Of a stretch of DNA of 61,101 nt, positions 9,010-18,636 are shown piece after piece. Position numbers and translations under genes: made by a program. The notes under the pieces are model-generated. The model was not told the origin of the DNA. It was given only the letters and a program-made list of their open reading frames with translations, and searched no databases. The DNA comes from an uncultured Methylocystaceae bacterium (GTDB lineage Bacteria; Pseudomonadota; Alphaproteobacteria; Rhizobiales; Beijerinckiaceae). The stretch's first letter is position 1. Each line of letters begins with the position of its first letter. The DNA lies in NCBI GenBank assembly GCA_937870755.1, contig CALMZV010000029.1, positions 1 through 61,101 of the forward strand, given 5' to 3'.

Positions 9010-10209
9010 TCAACGCGGCGGCGGCGCCAGCGGCTCGCCGACGATCGGACCGTTCTGCGGCGCGCTCGCGGCGGGCGCAGCCGGCTCCTGCGCGATGGGT
9101 CCGCGCGCGTCGATCACCGCCTGCACGTTGGCGTCCTGCTCGCGTTTGCGCGTGAGCGTGGCGCCGATCTGGCGCACGGCGTCCGGCGCGTTGGCGAATG
9201 TGTCGTGACCGATCCAGCCCGAGCCGAGCATCGACAGATCGTAGACGCGCACGCCCATCGCATCGATGGCGGCGGCGTCCTTCGGGTTCGACGGGTCCAT
9301 CGCGCCAAGGCGCGGCCGGTCGCCGGCGATGCGGCTCGACAGCGAGAGCGCCCGGTCGTCGCGCGAAACGAAGACCGACACATGCGAAGGATCGATCCGC
9401 GAAACCTGCTGGCGGAACACGCCGAGGTCGATGTCGGGCGCGGCCAGCATCACATTGCCGAGCTTGCCGTCGAGATCGCGCCGGCCGGCGATGGCGGTTT
9501 CGCGCAACGCTTCCATCGTCAGCCACGAGCCCATCGAATGCGCAAGCACATGCACGCGCCCCACGCCCGGCGTGGCGGAAATGTCGGCCAGCAACCGGAC
9601 CAGCGCATCGCGCGAGGCGGTCGCCGCCTCCTTGTCGGATTCGTAGGCGAGCAACTCGCCCTTCGTCGGCCATGTGAACAGCAGCGGCACGCCGGTGAAC
9701 CCGCCGTCGGCCACGATCTGCGCCACACGGAACCGCGCTTCCGAAAGACTGGTGTTGAAGCCGTGCACATAGACCAGCGCATCGCGCGCGTTGCCGACCC
9801 GGCCGGAAATATGCGCGGCGAATTCCGCGCGGAACGCCTCCGCATCGAGCGCGCGCCGGCCGGTGGCGACGAAATGGTTCGCGGCGTCGGGCGAACCGAA
9901 ACTCGGACTCTCGATGGCGCCCGGCTTATGGCCCGGCGGCACGCTCACGTTCTGCAACGAAAACGTCGCGTCGCCTATCGGCTCGCCGCTCTTGCGGCGC
10001 GTGGAGGCGACGAACATCTGCACATTCTGCGGATTGCCCTTGGGGCGCGCGAACACGGCGCCGGCCGCGCTCACCTTGTCGGACACGCGGTCCGACAGCG
10101 CGGAGAACGAGGCGGAGGTGGCGGAACAGCCGGCCAACGCCAGAAGCGCGCCGGCGATCAGCGCCAGGCGCGCAGGCGTCGCGATCGTTCCGGCGTGGAC
10201 CTGCTGCAT
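9010..10209 (-). CDS. Alpha/beta-hydrolase lipoprotein (DUF900-like)
   Basis: A 399-aa predicted lipoprotein: a hydrophobic signal segment ends in the lipobox LALAGC, so the cysteine would be lipidated and the protein held at the membrane. The mature part has a DUF900-type hydrolase fold with ALVYVHGFNTS (oxyanion region), VHVLAHSMGSW (nucleophile elbow, GHSMG-like with alanine) and a late histidine in the GSGWIGHDTFA stretch. The C-terminus is proline/alanine-rich. The ATG at 10209 was chosen over longer frames because it starts the signal peptide and has GGGGATG upstream. Substrate unknown. Confidence 0.82.
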   Translation of the reverse strand: MQQVHAGTIATPARLALIAGALLALAGCSATSASFSALSDRVSDKVSAAGAVFARPKGNPQNVQMFVASTRRKSGEPIGDATFSLQNVSVPPGHKPGAIESPSFGSPDAANHFVATGRRALDAEAFRAEFAAHISGRVGNARDALVYVHGFNTSLSEARFRVAQIVADGGFTGVPLLFTWPTKGELLAYESDKEAATASRDALVRLLADISATPGVGRVHVLAHSMGSWLTMEALRETAIAGRRDLDGKLGNVMLAAPDIDLGVFRQQVSRIDPSHVSVFVSRDDRALSLSSRIAGDRPRLGAMDPSNPKDAAAIDAMGVRVYDLSMLGSGWIGHDTFANAPDAVRQIGATLTRKREQDANVQAVIDARGPIAQEPAAPAASAPQNGPIVGEPLAPPPR

Positions 10210-10435
10210 CGAAACATCCCCGAACGCGTCAGCGGGCTGACGAAAACGCACACATGCCGGCGGCTTTCTTGACGATTCGTTAAGGCGCCGCGACCGCGCC
10301 TCTGTCCCACGCAAATGGGGCGTGCGCGGGGCGGGGCCTGCGCGAATGGGGCGAAAATGCGCAGGCCGGCCGCTTGAACGCCGGCGCGCGCGGACGCAAT
10401 CTGCGCCTGTAAGACACGATGGGACCGGAGTGTTC

Positions 10436-11836
10436 ATGTCAGATCTGCTCGCCCTGCCCGCTCGCGCCTGCGCCGCACTCTACGCCGCACGCAAGGCTTC
10501 GCCCGTCGACTATGCGAAGGCCCTCGTCGCGCGGCTCGACGCGGTCGAACCGCAGATCAACGCCTTTGCGCAGATCGACCGCGAGGGCGTCATCGCGGGC
10601 GCGCGCGCGGCCGAAGCGCGCTACGCCAGGGGCGCGCCGTGCGGCCCCGCCGACGGGCTCGTCGCCACCATCAAGGACAACGTGATGGCGCAGGGCATGC
10701 GCACGCGGCGCGGCACGCGCACCAGTTCGGACGCGCCGGCGACAGAGGATTCGCCGCCGACGGCGCGCCTGCGCGAAGCCGGCGCGATCATTCTGGGCAA
10801 GACCACGCTGCCGGAAATCGGCTGGAAGGGTTTGGGCGATTCCCCGCTCACCGGCGTCACGCGCAATCCGTGGAAGCTCGGCCACACCTCCGGCGGCTCG
10901 TCGGCGGGCGCCGCGGCCGCCGCTGCGCTCGGTCTCGGCCATTTTCATCTCGGCACCGACGGTCTGGGCTCCATTCGCATTCCGGCGGCGTTCTGCGGCG
11001 TGTTCGGCCTGAAACCAAGTTTCGGCCGCGTGCCGGCCTATCCGTTCTCCACCATGAGCGTGCTGGCGCATCTGGGGCCGATCGCGCGCACGGTGGAGGA
11101 CGCCGCTTTCATGCTGTCGATCATCGGCCGCCCCGACGCGCGCGACATCATGGCGTGGAACACGCCGTGCCCCGACTACACGCGCGAACTCGATCTGGGC
11201 GTGCGCAACCGGCGCATCGCCTATGCGCCGCGGCTGTCCTACGTCGACCATGTGGACCCCGACGTCGCCGCCGCGGTCGAGAAGGCCGCGCAAAGTTTCG
11301 TCGATCTCGGCGCCGTCGTGGAGGAGGCCGCGCCCGATTTCGACGACCCGCGCGACCTGTGCGACACACTGTGGCATACGGGCGCAGCGCTCGCGATGAA
11401 ACACGTGACGCCGCAAATGGAGTCGATGCTCGACCCGGGCCTGTTGCGCGAGGTGCGCAACGGCCGCGCGATCACCGGCGCGCAGTATCTGGAAGCCTAT
11501 CTCGCGCGCGCGGCGCTGGCGACGAAGATGGCGGCGTTCCACGAGAAATACGATCTGCTGCTGACGCCGCAAATGCCGACCGGCGCCGTGCCGCTCGGCG
11601 CGGACACGCCGCCCGGCGGGCCTTACAAACACTGGATCGAATGGTCGCCGTTCACCTATCCGTTCAATATCACGCAACAGCCCGCCGCGACCGCGCCGTG
11701 CGGCTTCACGCGAGACGGTCTGCCGATCGGATTGCAGATCGTGGGACGCATGCGCGAGGACATGCTGGTGCTCGCCGCCGCGCGCGCGTTCGAACGAGCG
11801 CATCCGTTCGCGACCATCGACGCGCCGCGACCATGA
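10436..11836 (+). CDS. Amidase-signature enzyme (first of three)
   Basis: A 466-aa amidase-signature hydrolase. The catalytic Lys is in VATIKDN (residue 80), the cis-Ser in TSGGSSAGAA (about 155-156) and the nucleophile Ser in GLGSIRIPA (about 179). Two departures from the usual signature are visible: GGSSAG instead of GGSSGG, and GTDGLGSIR instead of GTDTGGSIR. These lie next to the catalytic residues and may change specificity, but the triad is complete. CCGGAG lies 5 bases before the chosen ATG. The stop overlaps the following small membrane-protein gene (ATGA). The substrate (an amide, carbamate or acyl-amino compound) cannot be told from sequence. Confidence 0.9.
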   Translation: MSDLLALPARACAALYAARKASPVDYAKALVARLDAVEPQINAFAQIDREGVIAGARAAEARYARGAPCGPADGLVATIKDNVMAQGMRTRRGTRTSSDAPATEDSPPTARLREAGAIILGKTTLPEIGWKGLGDSPLTGVTRNPWKLGHTSGGSSAGAAAAAALGLGHFHLGTDGLGSIRIPAAFCGVFGLKPSFGRVPAYPFSTMSVLAHLGPIARTVEDAAFMLSIIGRPDARDIMAWNTPCPDYTRELDLGVRNRRIAYAPRLSYVDHVDPDVAAAVEKAAQSFVDLGAVVEEAAPDFDDPRDLCDTLWHTGAALAMKHVTPQMESMLDPGLLREVRNGRAITGAQYLEAYLARAALATKMAAFHEKYDLLLTPQMPTGAVPLGADTPPGGPYKHWIEWSPFTYPFNITQQPAATAPCGFTRDGLPIGLQIVGRMREDMLVLAAARAFERAHPFATIDAPRP

Positions 11837-12033
11837 ACGACGATCCCGACGACGACCACCGCACGCGCACCAATCTCTATGCGGCGGTGGCGGTGTTGCT
11901 GATCGCCATCGCGGCGTTTCTCGTGTTCAACCGGCTCGACGAACAGCGCAAGCTGCAACGCTGCGTCGACTCCGGCCGGCGCGATTGTTTCGCCGTGCCG
12001 ACGCCGCCCACGCCGCAGGGCGGGCGACCATAA
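11833..12033 (+). CDS. Small single-pass membrane protein
   Basis: A 66-aa protein whose ATG overlaps the amidase stop codon. An acidic N-terminus (MNDDPDDDHRTRTN) is followed by one hydrophobic helix (LYAAVAVLLIAIAAFLVFN). A short tail has two cysteines (RCVDSGRRDCFAV) and a proline-rich end. The two cysteines could form a disulfide if the tail faces the periplasm; this is inference. I do not recognise a family. The overlap makes translation coupled to the amidase likely, and the position argues that it is real despite its size. Confidence 0.65.
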   Translation: MNDDPDDDHRTRTNLYAAVAVLLIAIAAFLVFNRLDEQRKLQRCVDSGRRDCFAVPTPPTPQGGRP

Positions 12034-12066
12034 GTCCAGCCACAAGTCCTGCCATCGCGGCCTTCG

Positions 12067-12729
12067 TCACCGATGCGGCGACCGCGCGTTCGCGCGCGCG
12101 CGCTTCGCCCTGGGCGCTTCGACCGCAGGCTCGCTCTCGTCGGCGGCGGCGGGCTCGGCGGCGGCCACCTGCTGCGGCTGCCGCGCGCCGCCGAACAGGA
12201 ACGAGAACAGGCCCGGTTGATCGCGCGGCTCCGGCGCATAGGCCGCGACCGTCTTCGCCTGAGCGGACGCGTCCGCCTGCACGGCGGAGCGCGGCGCATG
12301 CGCCGTCTGCAACTGGCCCAGCATGCCCTTGCGCTTGGCGACGTAGTAATAGCCGCCGGCGTAGAGGCGCACGGCGCCGTCCTCGTTGCGGCCGGCGATG
12401 CGCCAGGCGTTGGCGAGATAGGGCACGGCGTAGGTGAGATTGGTGCGCCCGTCGAGCAGGCCGGCGGGCGAGCCGCGATAGCCCATGCCGCGCGCGGTCG
12501 CGGGCTTGATCTGCATGAGGCCGTAGTTGCCCTTGCTGACGAGATGCGGCTGATAGCGGCTCTCGCGCATGATGATGCGATGGATCAGACGTTCGGGCAC
12601 ATCGTGCCGGGCGGCGAGTTCGCGCATGGCGTCGGCATAGCGCGCGCGGCCGGCTTCATTGGCTTGAGCTGCGGATGCGGCGGCGAGCGCGCACAGGGCG
12701 CCAAGCGCCCAACGATCGAAATGAATCAT
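12067..12729 (-). CDS. Lytic transglycosylase (SLT domain)
   Basis: A 220-aa secreted peptidoglycan lytic transglycosylase. A signal peptide (ALGALCALAAASAAQA) is followed by the SLT fold: the catalytic glutamate sits in IIMRESRYQP, followed by SKGNYGLMQIKPATARGMG and, later, AVRLYAGGYY. The C-terminal third is alanine/proline-rich and low in complexity. The ATG at 12729 (MIHFDRW) was chosen because AAAAGG lies about 6 bases upstream; a longer frame starting at 12762 has no such site. It lies downstream of mutB on the same strand, separated by a perfect 20-bp palindrome, so it is probably a separate transcription unit. Confidence 0.88.
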   Translation of the reverse strand: MIHFDRWALGALCALAAASAAQANEAGRARYADAMRELAARHDVPERLIHRIIMRESRYQPHLVSKGNYGLMQIKPATARGMGYRGSPAGLLDGRTNLTYAVPYLANAWRIAGRNEDGAVRLYAGGYYYVAKRKGMLGQLQTAHAPRSAVQADASAQAKTVAAYAPEPRDQPGLFSFLFGGARQPQQVAAAEPAAADESEPAVEAPRAKRARANARSPHR

Positions 12730-12787
12730 GCAAAGCCTTTTCAAGAAACGAGGGCCCCGCAACGAGGCCCCCGCGTGTCCGACAATC

Positions 12788-12807
12788 GGGTTTCGCGCGC
12801 GAAACCC
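12788..12807. terminator. Perfect 20-bp palindrome after mutB
   Basis: The sequence GGGTTTCGCGCGCGAAACCC is its own reverse complement. It lies 37 bases beyond the mutB stop codon and upstream of the transglycosylase start. It could fold as a terminator stem without a U-tract, or be a dimeric protein-binding site controlling the transglycosylase. The sequence alone does not decide between these. Confidence 0.4.
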
Positions 12808-12843
12808 TGTGTTGTATGCCGCAATGTGGCTATGAAATGGCGA

Positions 12844-15018
12844 CTATTCGGCTGCGTCTTTCTTGGCGTAGCCAAGCCTGCGGTTCAATTCGTCGATGAG
12901 ATTGCCGGCCGCGTCCGCGATCACGGTGCCGGGCGGGAAGATGGCCGAGGCGCCGGCGTCGCGCAGCGCCTGGAAATCCTGCGGCGGGATGACGCCGCCC
13001 ACCACGATCATGATGTCGCCGCGTCCTTCCTTCTCCAGCGCCGCGCGCAGTTCCGGCACGAGCGTGAGGTGGCCTGCCGCAAGCGAGGATATGCCGACGA
13101 TATGCACGTCGTTCTCCACCGCCTGGCGCGCGGCCTCCTCGGGGGTTGCGAACAAAGGCCCGATGTCCACGTCGAAACCGAGATCGGCGAAGGCGGAGGC
13201 GATGACCTTCTGGCCGCGGTCGTGACCGTCCTGCCCGACCTTGGCGACCAGAATGCGCGGACGGCGACCGTCGTTCTCCTCGAACTGCTCGACCATGCCC
13301 TGCACGCGCGAAACCGCCTTGGAATTCACGCCAGCCTCCCGCTTGTAGACGCCGGAGATCGACTTGATCTCGGCGCGATGGCGATCGAACACCTTTTCGA
13401 GCGCGTAGGAAATTTCGCCAACCGTCGCCATGGCGCGCGCGGCGTCGATCGACAGCGCGAGCAGGTTGCCGTCGCCCTTCGCGCCTTCGGTCAGCGCATT
13501 CAGCGCGGCCTGGCATTTCGCCTCGTCGCGCTCGGCGCGCAGTCGCTTCAGCTTGTCGATCTGGCTCGCGCGCACGGCGGAATTATCCACCTTCAGCACG
13601 TCGATCGGCTTTTCGCTGGTCGGCTTGAACTTGTTGACGCCAATCACCGCCTGGCGGCCGCTGTCGATGCGCGCCTGCGTCTTGGCGGCGGCTTCCTCGA
13701 TGCGCAGTTTCGGAATGCCGGCGTCGATCGCCTTGGCCATGCCGCCGAGCCTCTCGACTTCCTCGATATGCGCCCACGCCGCTTTCGCAAGCTCCGCCGT
13801 CAGGCGCTCGACGTAGTAGGAGCCGCCCCACGGGTCGATGATGCGCGTGGTTCCGCTTTCCTGCTGCAGGAAGAGCTGCGTGTTGCGGGCGATGCGCGCG
13901 GAGAAATCCGTCGGCAGCGCGAGCGCTTCGTCGAGCGCGTTGGTGTGCAGCGACTGGGTGTGGCCCTGCGTGGCCGCCATCGCTTCGATGCAGGTGCGGG
14001 TGACGTTGTTGAACACGTCCTGCGCGGTGAGCGACCAGCCGCTGGTCTGCGAATGCGTGCGCAGGGGCAGCGACTTCTCGGACTTCGGGTTGAAGTCGGA
14101 CACGAGCTTCGCCCAGATCAGACGCGCCGCGCGCAGCTTGGCGACCTCCATGAAGAAGTTCATGCCGATCGCCCAGAAGAACGACAGGCGGGGGGCGAAC
14201 TGGTCGACCGTCAGCCCCGCCTTTACGCCGGCGCGGATATATTCCACGCCGTCGGCCAGCGTATAGGCAAGCTCCAGATCCTGCGTCGCGCCGGCCTCCT
14301 GCATGTGGTAGCCGGAAATGGAAATGGAGTTGAACTTCGGCATGTTCGCGCTCGTATACGCGAAAATGTCGGAGATGATGCGCATGGAAGGCTGCGGCGG
14401 ATAAATGTAGGTGTTGCGCACCATGAATTCTTTGAGAATGTCGTTCTGGATGGTGCCCGACAGTTTCTGCGGGCTGACACCCTGCTCTTCGGCCGCCACG
14501 ATGTAGAGCGCGAGCACCGGCAGAACGGCGCCGTTCATGGTCATCGACACCGACATCTGGTCGAGGGGAATGCCTGAAAACAGCGTACGCATGTCGTAGA
14601 TGGAATCGATGGCCACGCCCGCCATGCCGACATCGCCGGCGACGCGCGGATGGTCGGAGTCGTAGCCGCGATGCGTCGCCAGATCGAAGGCGACCGACAG
14701 GCCCTTCTGGCCGGCCGCCAGATTGCGCCGGTAGAATGCGTTGGAATCCTCCGCCGTCGAAAAGCCGGCGTACTGGCGCACGGTCCACGGCTGGTTGACG
14801 TACATGGTGGGGTACGGCCCGCGCAGATAGGGCGCCGCGCCGGGGAAACTGTCGACGAAACCCAGACCCTCGATGTCCGCCGGACCGTAGGCCGGCTTCA
14901 CCGCGATGCCCTCCGGCGTCATCCACGGCGCGGCGTCGTTGGCGGCCCGCGGCGGCGCCGCGACGGGCTGGAAGGCGATATCGGCGAAATTCGGTATGCG
15001 GGTCATCACGGGTTCCAT
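12844..15018 (-). CDS. mutB: Methylmalonyl-CoA mutase, large (catalytic) subunit
   Basis: A 724-aa B12-dependent mutase that interconverts (R)-methylmalonyl-CoA and succinyl-CoA, the last step of propionyl-CoA assimilation and part of the ethylmalonyl-CoA pathway. The N-terminal TIM barrel has [19 protein letters not shown] and [10 protein letters not shown]. The C-terminal cobalamin domain has the DGHDRG motif, with the cobalt-ligating histidine at residue 599, then [11 protein letters not shown] and [11 protein letters not shown]. Length and motifs are full. The ATG at 15018 was kept, although a second ATG four codons in is possible. Its partner mutA lies 4.6 kb away on the same strand, with meaB beyond it on the other strand. 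Confidence 0.97.
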   Translation of the reverse strand: MEPVMTRIPNFADIAFQPVAAPPRAANDAAPWMTPEGIAVKPAYGPADIEGLGFVDSFPGAAPYLRGPYPTMYVNQPWTVRQYAGFSTAEDSNAFYRRNLAAGQKGLSVAFDLATHRGYDSDHPRVAGDVGMAGVAIDSIYDMRTLFSGIPLDQMSVSMTMNGAVLPVLALYIVAAEEQGVSPQKLSGTIQNDILKEFMVRNTYIYPPQPSMRIISDIFAYTSANMPKFNSISISGYHMQEAGATQDLELAYTLADGVEYIRAGVKAGLTVDQFAPRLSFFWAIGMNFFMEVAKLRAARLIWAKLVSDFNPKSEKSLPLRTHSQTSGWSLTAQDVFNNVTRTCIEAMAATQGHTQSLHTNALDEALALPTDFSARIARNTQLFLQQESGTTRIIDPWGGSYYVERLTAELAKAAWAHIEEVERLGGMAKAIDAGIPKLRIEEAAAKTQARIDSGRQAVIGVNKFKPTSEKPIDVLKVDNSAVRASQIDKLKRLRAERDEAKCQAALNALTEGAKGDGNLLALSIDAARAMATVGEISYALEKVFDRHRAEIKSISGVYKREAGVNSKAVSRVQGMVEQFEENDGRRPRILVAKVGQDGHDRGQKVIASAFADLGFDVDIGPLFATPEEAARQAVENDVHIVGISSLAAGHLTLVPELRAALEKEGRGDIMIVVGGVIPPQDFQALRDAGASAIFPPGTVIADAAGNLIDELNRRLGYAKKDAAE

Positions 15019-15053
15019 CGGGGAGCGGCGAGGGTCGCCAACATGTCAAAGCC

Positions 15054-15059
15054 ATTATA
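15054..15059 (-). promoter_or_regulatory. Candidate -10 box for mutB
   Basis: Reading the minus strand, a perfect TATAAT occurs about 36 bases upstream of the mutB start codon, in a stretch that is AT-rich against this background. The matching -35 position reads TGGCGC, which is weak. I saw no cobalamin riboswitch-like element in this short leader. Confidence 0.35.
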
Positions 15060-15165
15060 GAACGCTTGGGCGCGCCGCGCCACGTGGGGACCGCCCGCGC
15101 CGGCGTTGCGCGCCAGCGGCGGCGCTCGACACGCGCGTTTCGTGCGGCGATCCCAGCGGAGGCTC

Positions 15166-17217
15166 ATGACCACGTCCGTTCACGCGACCCCAGGCGCCAA
15201 GCCGCTTCTCGCCTACCGGAAATACTGGGCGCACCGGTTCGGCGTCGCGCCGTTCCTGCCCATGTCGCGGGCCGAGATGGAGGCCCTGGGCTGGGATTCC
15301 TGCGATGTGATCCTGGTGACGGGCGACGCCTACATCGACCATCCGAGCTTCGGCATGGCGATCGTCGGCCGGCTTCTGGAGGCGCAGGGCTTCCGCGTTG
15401 GCATGATCTCCCAGCCGGACTGGCGCGACGCCAGCGCCTTCCGCGCGCTCGGCAAGCCCAACCTGTTCTTCGGCGTCACCGCCGGGAACATGGATTCGAT
15501 GGTCAACCGCTACACGTCCGACCGGAAGATCCGCCGCAACGACGCCTATACGCCCGGCGGCGAGGGCGGGCGGCGGCCGGACCGCGCGGTCATCGTCTAT
15601 GCGCAGCGCGCCCGCGAGGCTTTCCCGGACGTTCCGATCGTGCTCGGCGGCATCGAGGCGTCGCTCCGGCGCATCGCCCACTACGACTACTGGTCGGACA
15701 AGGTGCGCCGCTCGATCCTGCTCGACGCCAAGGCCGACCTGCTGCTCTACGGCAACGCCGAGCGCGCGCTGGTGGAAGTCGCCCATCGCATCGCCCGCGG
15801 CGGCGTGGCGCAGGATTTTTCGGACGTGCGCGGCGTGGCCTTCGCCCGCGCGAAAACGCCGGACGGATGGACCGAGGCGCCGGTCGACGATCTGGAGGCG
15901 CCGGACGAAGGCGCGCGCCGGCGGGGGGAGACGAATGTCGTCATCCGCCTGCCCTCGTTCGAACAGGTTCTGGCCGACAAGGAGGCCTACGCCCGCGCCT
16001 CGCGCGTGCTGCACCGGGAGAGCAACCCCGGCAACGCCCGGCCGCTGACGCAGGCGCATGGCGAGCGCGACGTATGGCTGACGGCGCCGCCCGTTCCGCT
16101 GACGACGGCGGAGATGGACAGCGTCTACGAACTGCCGTTCGCGCGCGCGCCGCACCCGTCCTATGCCGGCGCCAAAATTCCAGCGTGGGAGATGATCCGC
16201 CATTCGGTGACGATCATGCGCGGCTGTTTCGGCGGCTGCGCGTTTTGTTCGATCACCGAACACGAGGGGCGCATCATCCAGTCGCGCTCGGAAGACTCGA
16301 TCCTGCGCGAGATCGCGACTATCCGCGACAAGACCGAGGGCTTCACCGGCGTCATCTCCGACATCGGCGGGCCGACCGCCAACATGTATCGCATCGCCTG
16401 CCGGGACCGCGAAACGGAGGCGCTGTGCCGCAGGCCGTCCTGCGTCTTTCCAGACATCTGCAAGAACCTGAACACCAGTCACGACGCGCTCATCTCGCTC
16501 TACCGCAAGGCGCGCGCCACGCCCGGCGTGAAGAAGGTGATGGTGGCCTCCGGCGTGCGCTATGACCTCGCCGTGAAAAGCCCCGCCTATGTGCGCGAAC
16601 TCGTCGAGCACCATGTCGGCGGCTATCTGAAGATCGCGCCCGAGCACACCGAAGACGGCCCGCTGTCGAAGATGATGAAGCCGGGGATCGGCGCCTACGA
16701 CCGTTTCAAGCAGTTGTTTGACGCGGCCGCGAAGAAAGCGGGCAAGGAATACTTCCTCATTCCCTATTTCATTGCAGCCCATCCCGGCACGAGCGACGAG
16801 GACATGATGAACCTTGCGCTGTGGCTGAAGAAGAACCGCTACCGCGCCGATCAGGTGCAGACCTACCTGCCCTCGCCGATGGCGCTGTCGACCGCGATGT
16901 ATCACACCGGGTTCAATCCGCTGAAACCGGTGCGACGCGGCGTTTCGGAGCCTGTCGATGCGGTGAAGGGACTGCGTCAGCGCCGCCTGCACAAGGCGTT
17001 CCTGCGCTATCACGATCCCGAGAACTGGCCGATGCTGCGCGAGGCGTTGAAGGCGATGGGCCGCGCCGATCTCATCGGGCCGGGCAAGCACCAGCTCGTG
17101 CCGGCCTGGCAGCCGACGGGCACGGGGCGCGCGGGCGAAGGGCGGCGCGCCGACGCAGGCCGCGCGCGTGCGCGGACGTTTCTGACAAAGGGAACGCCGG
17201 CCAGCCGCAAACGCTGA
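15166..17217 (+). CDS. ygiQ: YgiQ family radical SAM protein
   Basis: A 683-aa radical S-adenosylmethionine enzyme of the YgiQ family. The cluster-binding motif is [12 protein letters not shown] (cysteines at residues 354, 358 and 361). The N-terminal region starts [15 protein letters not shown] and contains [16 protein letters not shown], which is characteristic of the family. Downstream motifs include [10 protein letters not shown] and [15 protein letters not shown]. The tail is basic and low in complexity. The chemistry of YgiQ proteins is not established. The start was chosen for the GCGGAGG immediately upstream. It stands alone, divergent from mutB, and separates mutB from mutA. Confidence 0.93.
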   Translation: MTTSVHATPGAKPLLAYRKYWAHRFGVAPFLPMSRAEMEALGWDSCDVILVTGDAYIDHPSFGMAIVGRLLEAQGFRVGMISQPDWRDASAFRALGKPNLFFGVTAGNMDSMVNRYTSDRKIRRNDAYTPGGEGGRRPDRAVIVYAQRAREAFPDVPIVLGGIEASLRRIAHYDYWSDKVRRSILLDAKADLLLYGNAERALVEVAHRIARGGVAQDFSDVRGVAFARAKTPDGWTEAPVDDLEAPDEGARRRGETNVVIRLPSFEQVLADKEAYARASRVLHRESNPGNARPLTQAHGERDVWLTAPPVPLTTAEMDSVYELPFARAPHPSYAGAKIPAWEMIRHSVTIMRGCFGGCAFCSITEHEGRIIQSRSEDSILREIATIRDKTEGFTGVISDIGGPTANMYRIACRDRETEALCRRPSCVFPDICKNLNTSHDALISLYRKARATPGVKKVMVASGVRYDLAVKSPAYVRELVEHHVGGYLKIAPEHTEDGPLSKMMKPGIGAYDRFKQLFDAAAKKAGKEYFLIPYFIAAHPGTSDEDMMNLALWLKKNRYRADQVQTYLPSPMALSTAMYHTGFNPLKPVRRGVSEPVDAVKGLRQRRLHKAFLRYHDPENWPMLREALKAMGRADLIGPGKHQLVPAWQPTGTGRAGEGRRADAGRARARTFLTKGTPASRKR

Positions 17218-17277
17218 AGCAAGCGACGCGGGAACCGGCTCGCGCGACGCGCGCGCGTCGGATCGCAGTCGCCCGCC

Positions 17278-18630
17278 TCACCGCTGCGCCGTGCGCGCCG
17301 GCCCGAGCCCCTTGACGAGATTGCGGCTGTGCGCGCCGAAATGGCCGAGCAGTTCGGCGATCGCCGCATCGAGCGCGGCGCGCCTGGCGGCGGGCCCCTC
17401 GTCGAGAATGCGCATGAGATCGACATGGCCGCCGCTCGCGCCGAAGTCGAACGCCGGGTCGGACACGTAGTGCGCGGGCGCGGCCGCCAGCAGCGCGTCG
17501 TTGAGGCGATCGCCGAAACCCGCTGCCTCCTTCGCCGTCACGTCGCGCGCGTAGAAATCCGACCATGCGGGATAGGCGGCGTCGCGCGCGCTCTCCTGCA
17601 ATGCGACGAGCGCCGGAGATTTCGCATCCTGCCGCGTGGCCTCGTGCACGACCTGCACCTGGTAGCGCTCCAGCGCGAAATGCCGGTTGGAGACGAGCAC
17701 GATCAGATCGTTCTTGGCGCGCGGAAAGCCCAGAACCGCCATCACGTTCGTCCACACCATGCGCGGCGTGGAGGCGCCGGGCAGCAGGCTCGCGTGATAG
17801 GGCTGCGTCAAATCCTGAACGTAGTGCAGCGCGTTGCCGGCGAAGCGCCAGCCCCAATAGGGATGGCCGGTGCGAAAAGCGAGATCGGCGAGGCCGAAGA
17901 ACTGGTGGATGCGCAACAGGGGATATGTGCGCGCGACGAATGGCGCGGCCTTGTAGACGATCCAGCTCTGGTGAAAGAACCCCATGTGAAACGGCGCCTG
18001 CGTCGTGATGTTCACCGCCGGATTGCCGAACGGCAGCCTGCCGAATTTGTAGCGGGGGCCCCATTCGGAGGGGCTGTCCTCCCAGCAATTGATGTCCGTG
18101 CCGAAATCGGGCTCGGCGGACGCGCTCGCCACGACCGCGAGCGGGGCGACCTGCTCGCCGACATTCAGCCGGTAAAATCGGTAAAAGGCGAGCGGCGGTT
18201 CGGGCAGCGTCGCGACGTCGGAGAATTTCAGCACGCGATCGGCGTCTTGCGCATCGCCTGGCTGGCGTTGCGCGTAGAGCGCGAATTTCGTGTTGGCGGC
18301 GATGCGCAGGGCCTCCACGAAAGCCTTGCGCCGCGCAGCGTCGTCGCGCGCGGGATCGGCCCTGAAGGCCAACGCATCGGGGCGCGGCGGATAGGTCGCG
18401 ATATGGGCGCGCGCCCATGTCTCCTGCGCGGCGAGCAGGCTTTCGATCGCCGGCTCCTGATCCTTCAGAAAGCTTTCGAGCGGCTCGACCGCGACGGGCG
18501 GCGCGGCGGCCACGTCCGGCGCGGCGCGAAACGCCCAGAACGACACGAGCGCGTGATTGCTCCACGCCTGCGCGCGCGGCGCGCCGACGAGCGTCGCGCC
18601 CGCGAGCGCAAGAAAAAGCGCGGCGCGCAC
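17278..18630 (-). CDS. Secreted zinc-dependent phospholipase C / S1-P1 nuclease-fold protein
   Basis: A 450-aa protein with a clear signal peptide ending APRAQA, so the mature chain would begin with Trp (WSNHALVSFWAF). In P1 nuclease and zinc phospholipase C the N-terminal Trp itself coordinates zinc. Further on, NALHYVQDLTQPYHAS matches the HxxxDxxxPxH-type metal motif of that superfamily. GHPYWGWRF just before it and the later VQVVHEA also fit. The protein is longer than P1 nuclease (about 270 aa), with an inserted middle region. The GTG start is 6 bases after the yghU stop, so the two are probably co-transcribed. Whether it cleaves phospholipid or nucleic acid is unknown. Confidence 0.7.
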   Translation of the reverse strand: MRAALFLALAGATLVGAPRAQAWSNHALVSFWAFRAAPDVAAAPPVAVEPLESFLKDQEPAIESLLAAQETWARAHIATYPPRPDALAFRADPARDDAARRKAFVEALRIAANTKFALYAQRQPGDAQDADRVLKFSDVATLPEPPLAFYRFYRLNVGEQVAPLAVVASASAEPDFGTDINCWEDSPSEWGPRYKFGRLPFGNPAVNITTQAPFHMGFFHQSWIVYKAAPFVARTYPLLRIHQFFGLADLAFRTGHPYWGWRFAGNALHYVQDLTQPYHASLLPGASTPRMVWTNVMAVLGFPRAKNDLIVLVSNRHFALERYQVQVVHEATRQDAKSPALVALQESARDAAYPAWSDFYARDVTAKEAAGFGDRLNDALLAAAPAHYVSDPAFDFGASGGHVDLMRILDEGPAARRAALDAAIAELLGHFGAHSRNLVKGLGPARTAQR

Positions 18631-18636
18631 GGGGCG

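Noticed and set aside
15019-15165. Cobalamin riboswitch ahead of mutB
   Set aside because: The leader is about 145 bases and shared with a divergent gene; I saw no B12-box-like GCCACTG motif.
15055-17091. Minus-strand open frame of 678 codons opposite ygiQ
   Set aside because: It covers a gene with a perfect radical-SAM motif, and its translation is low-complexity H/R/D/G.
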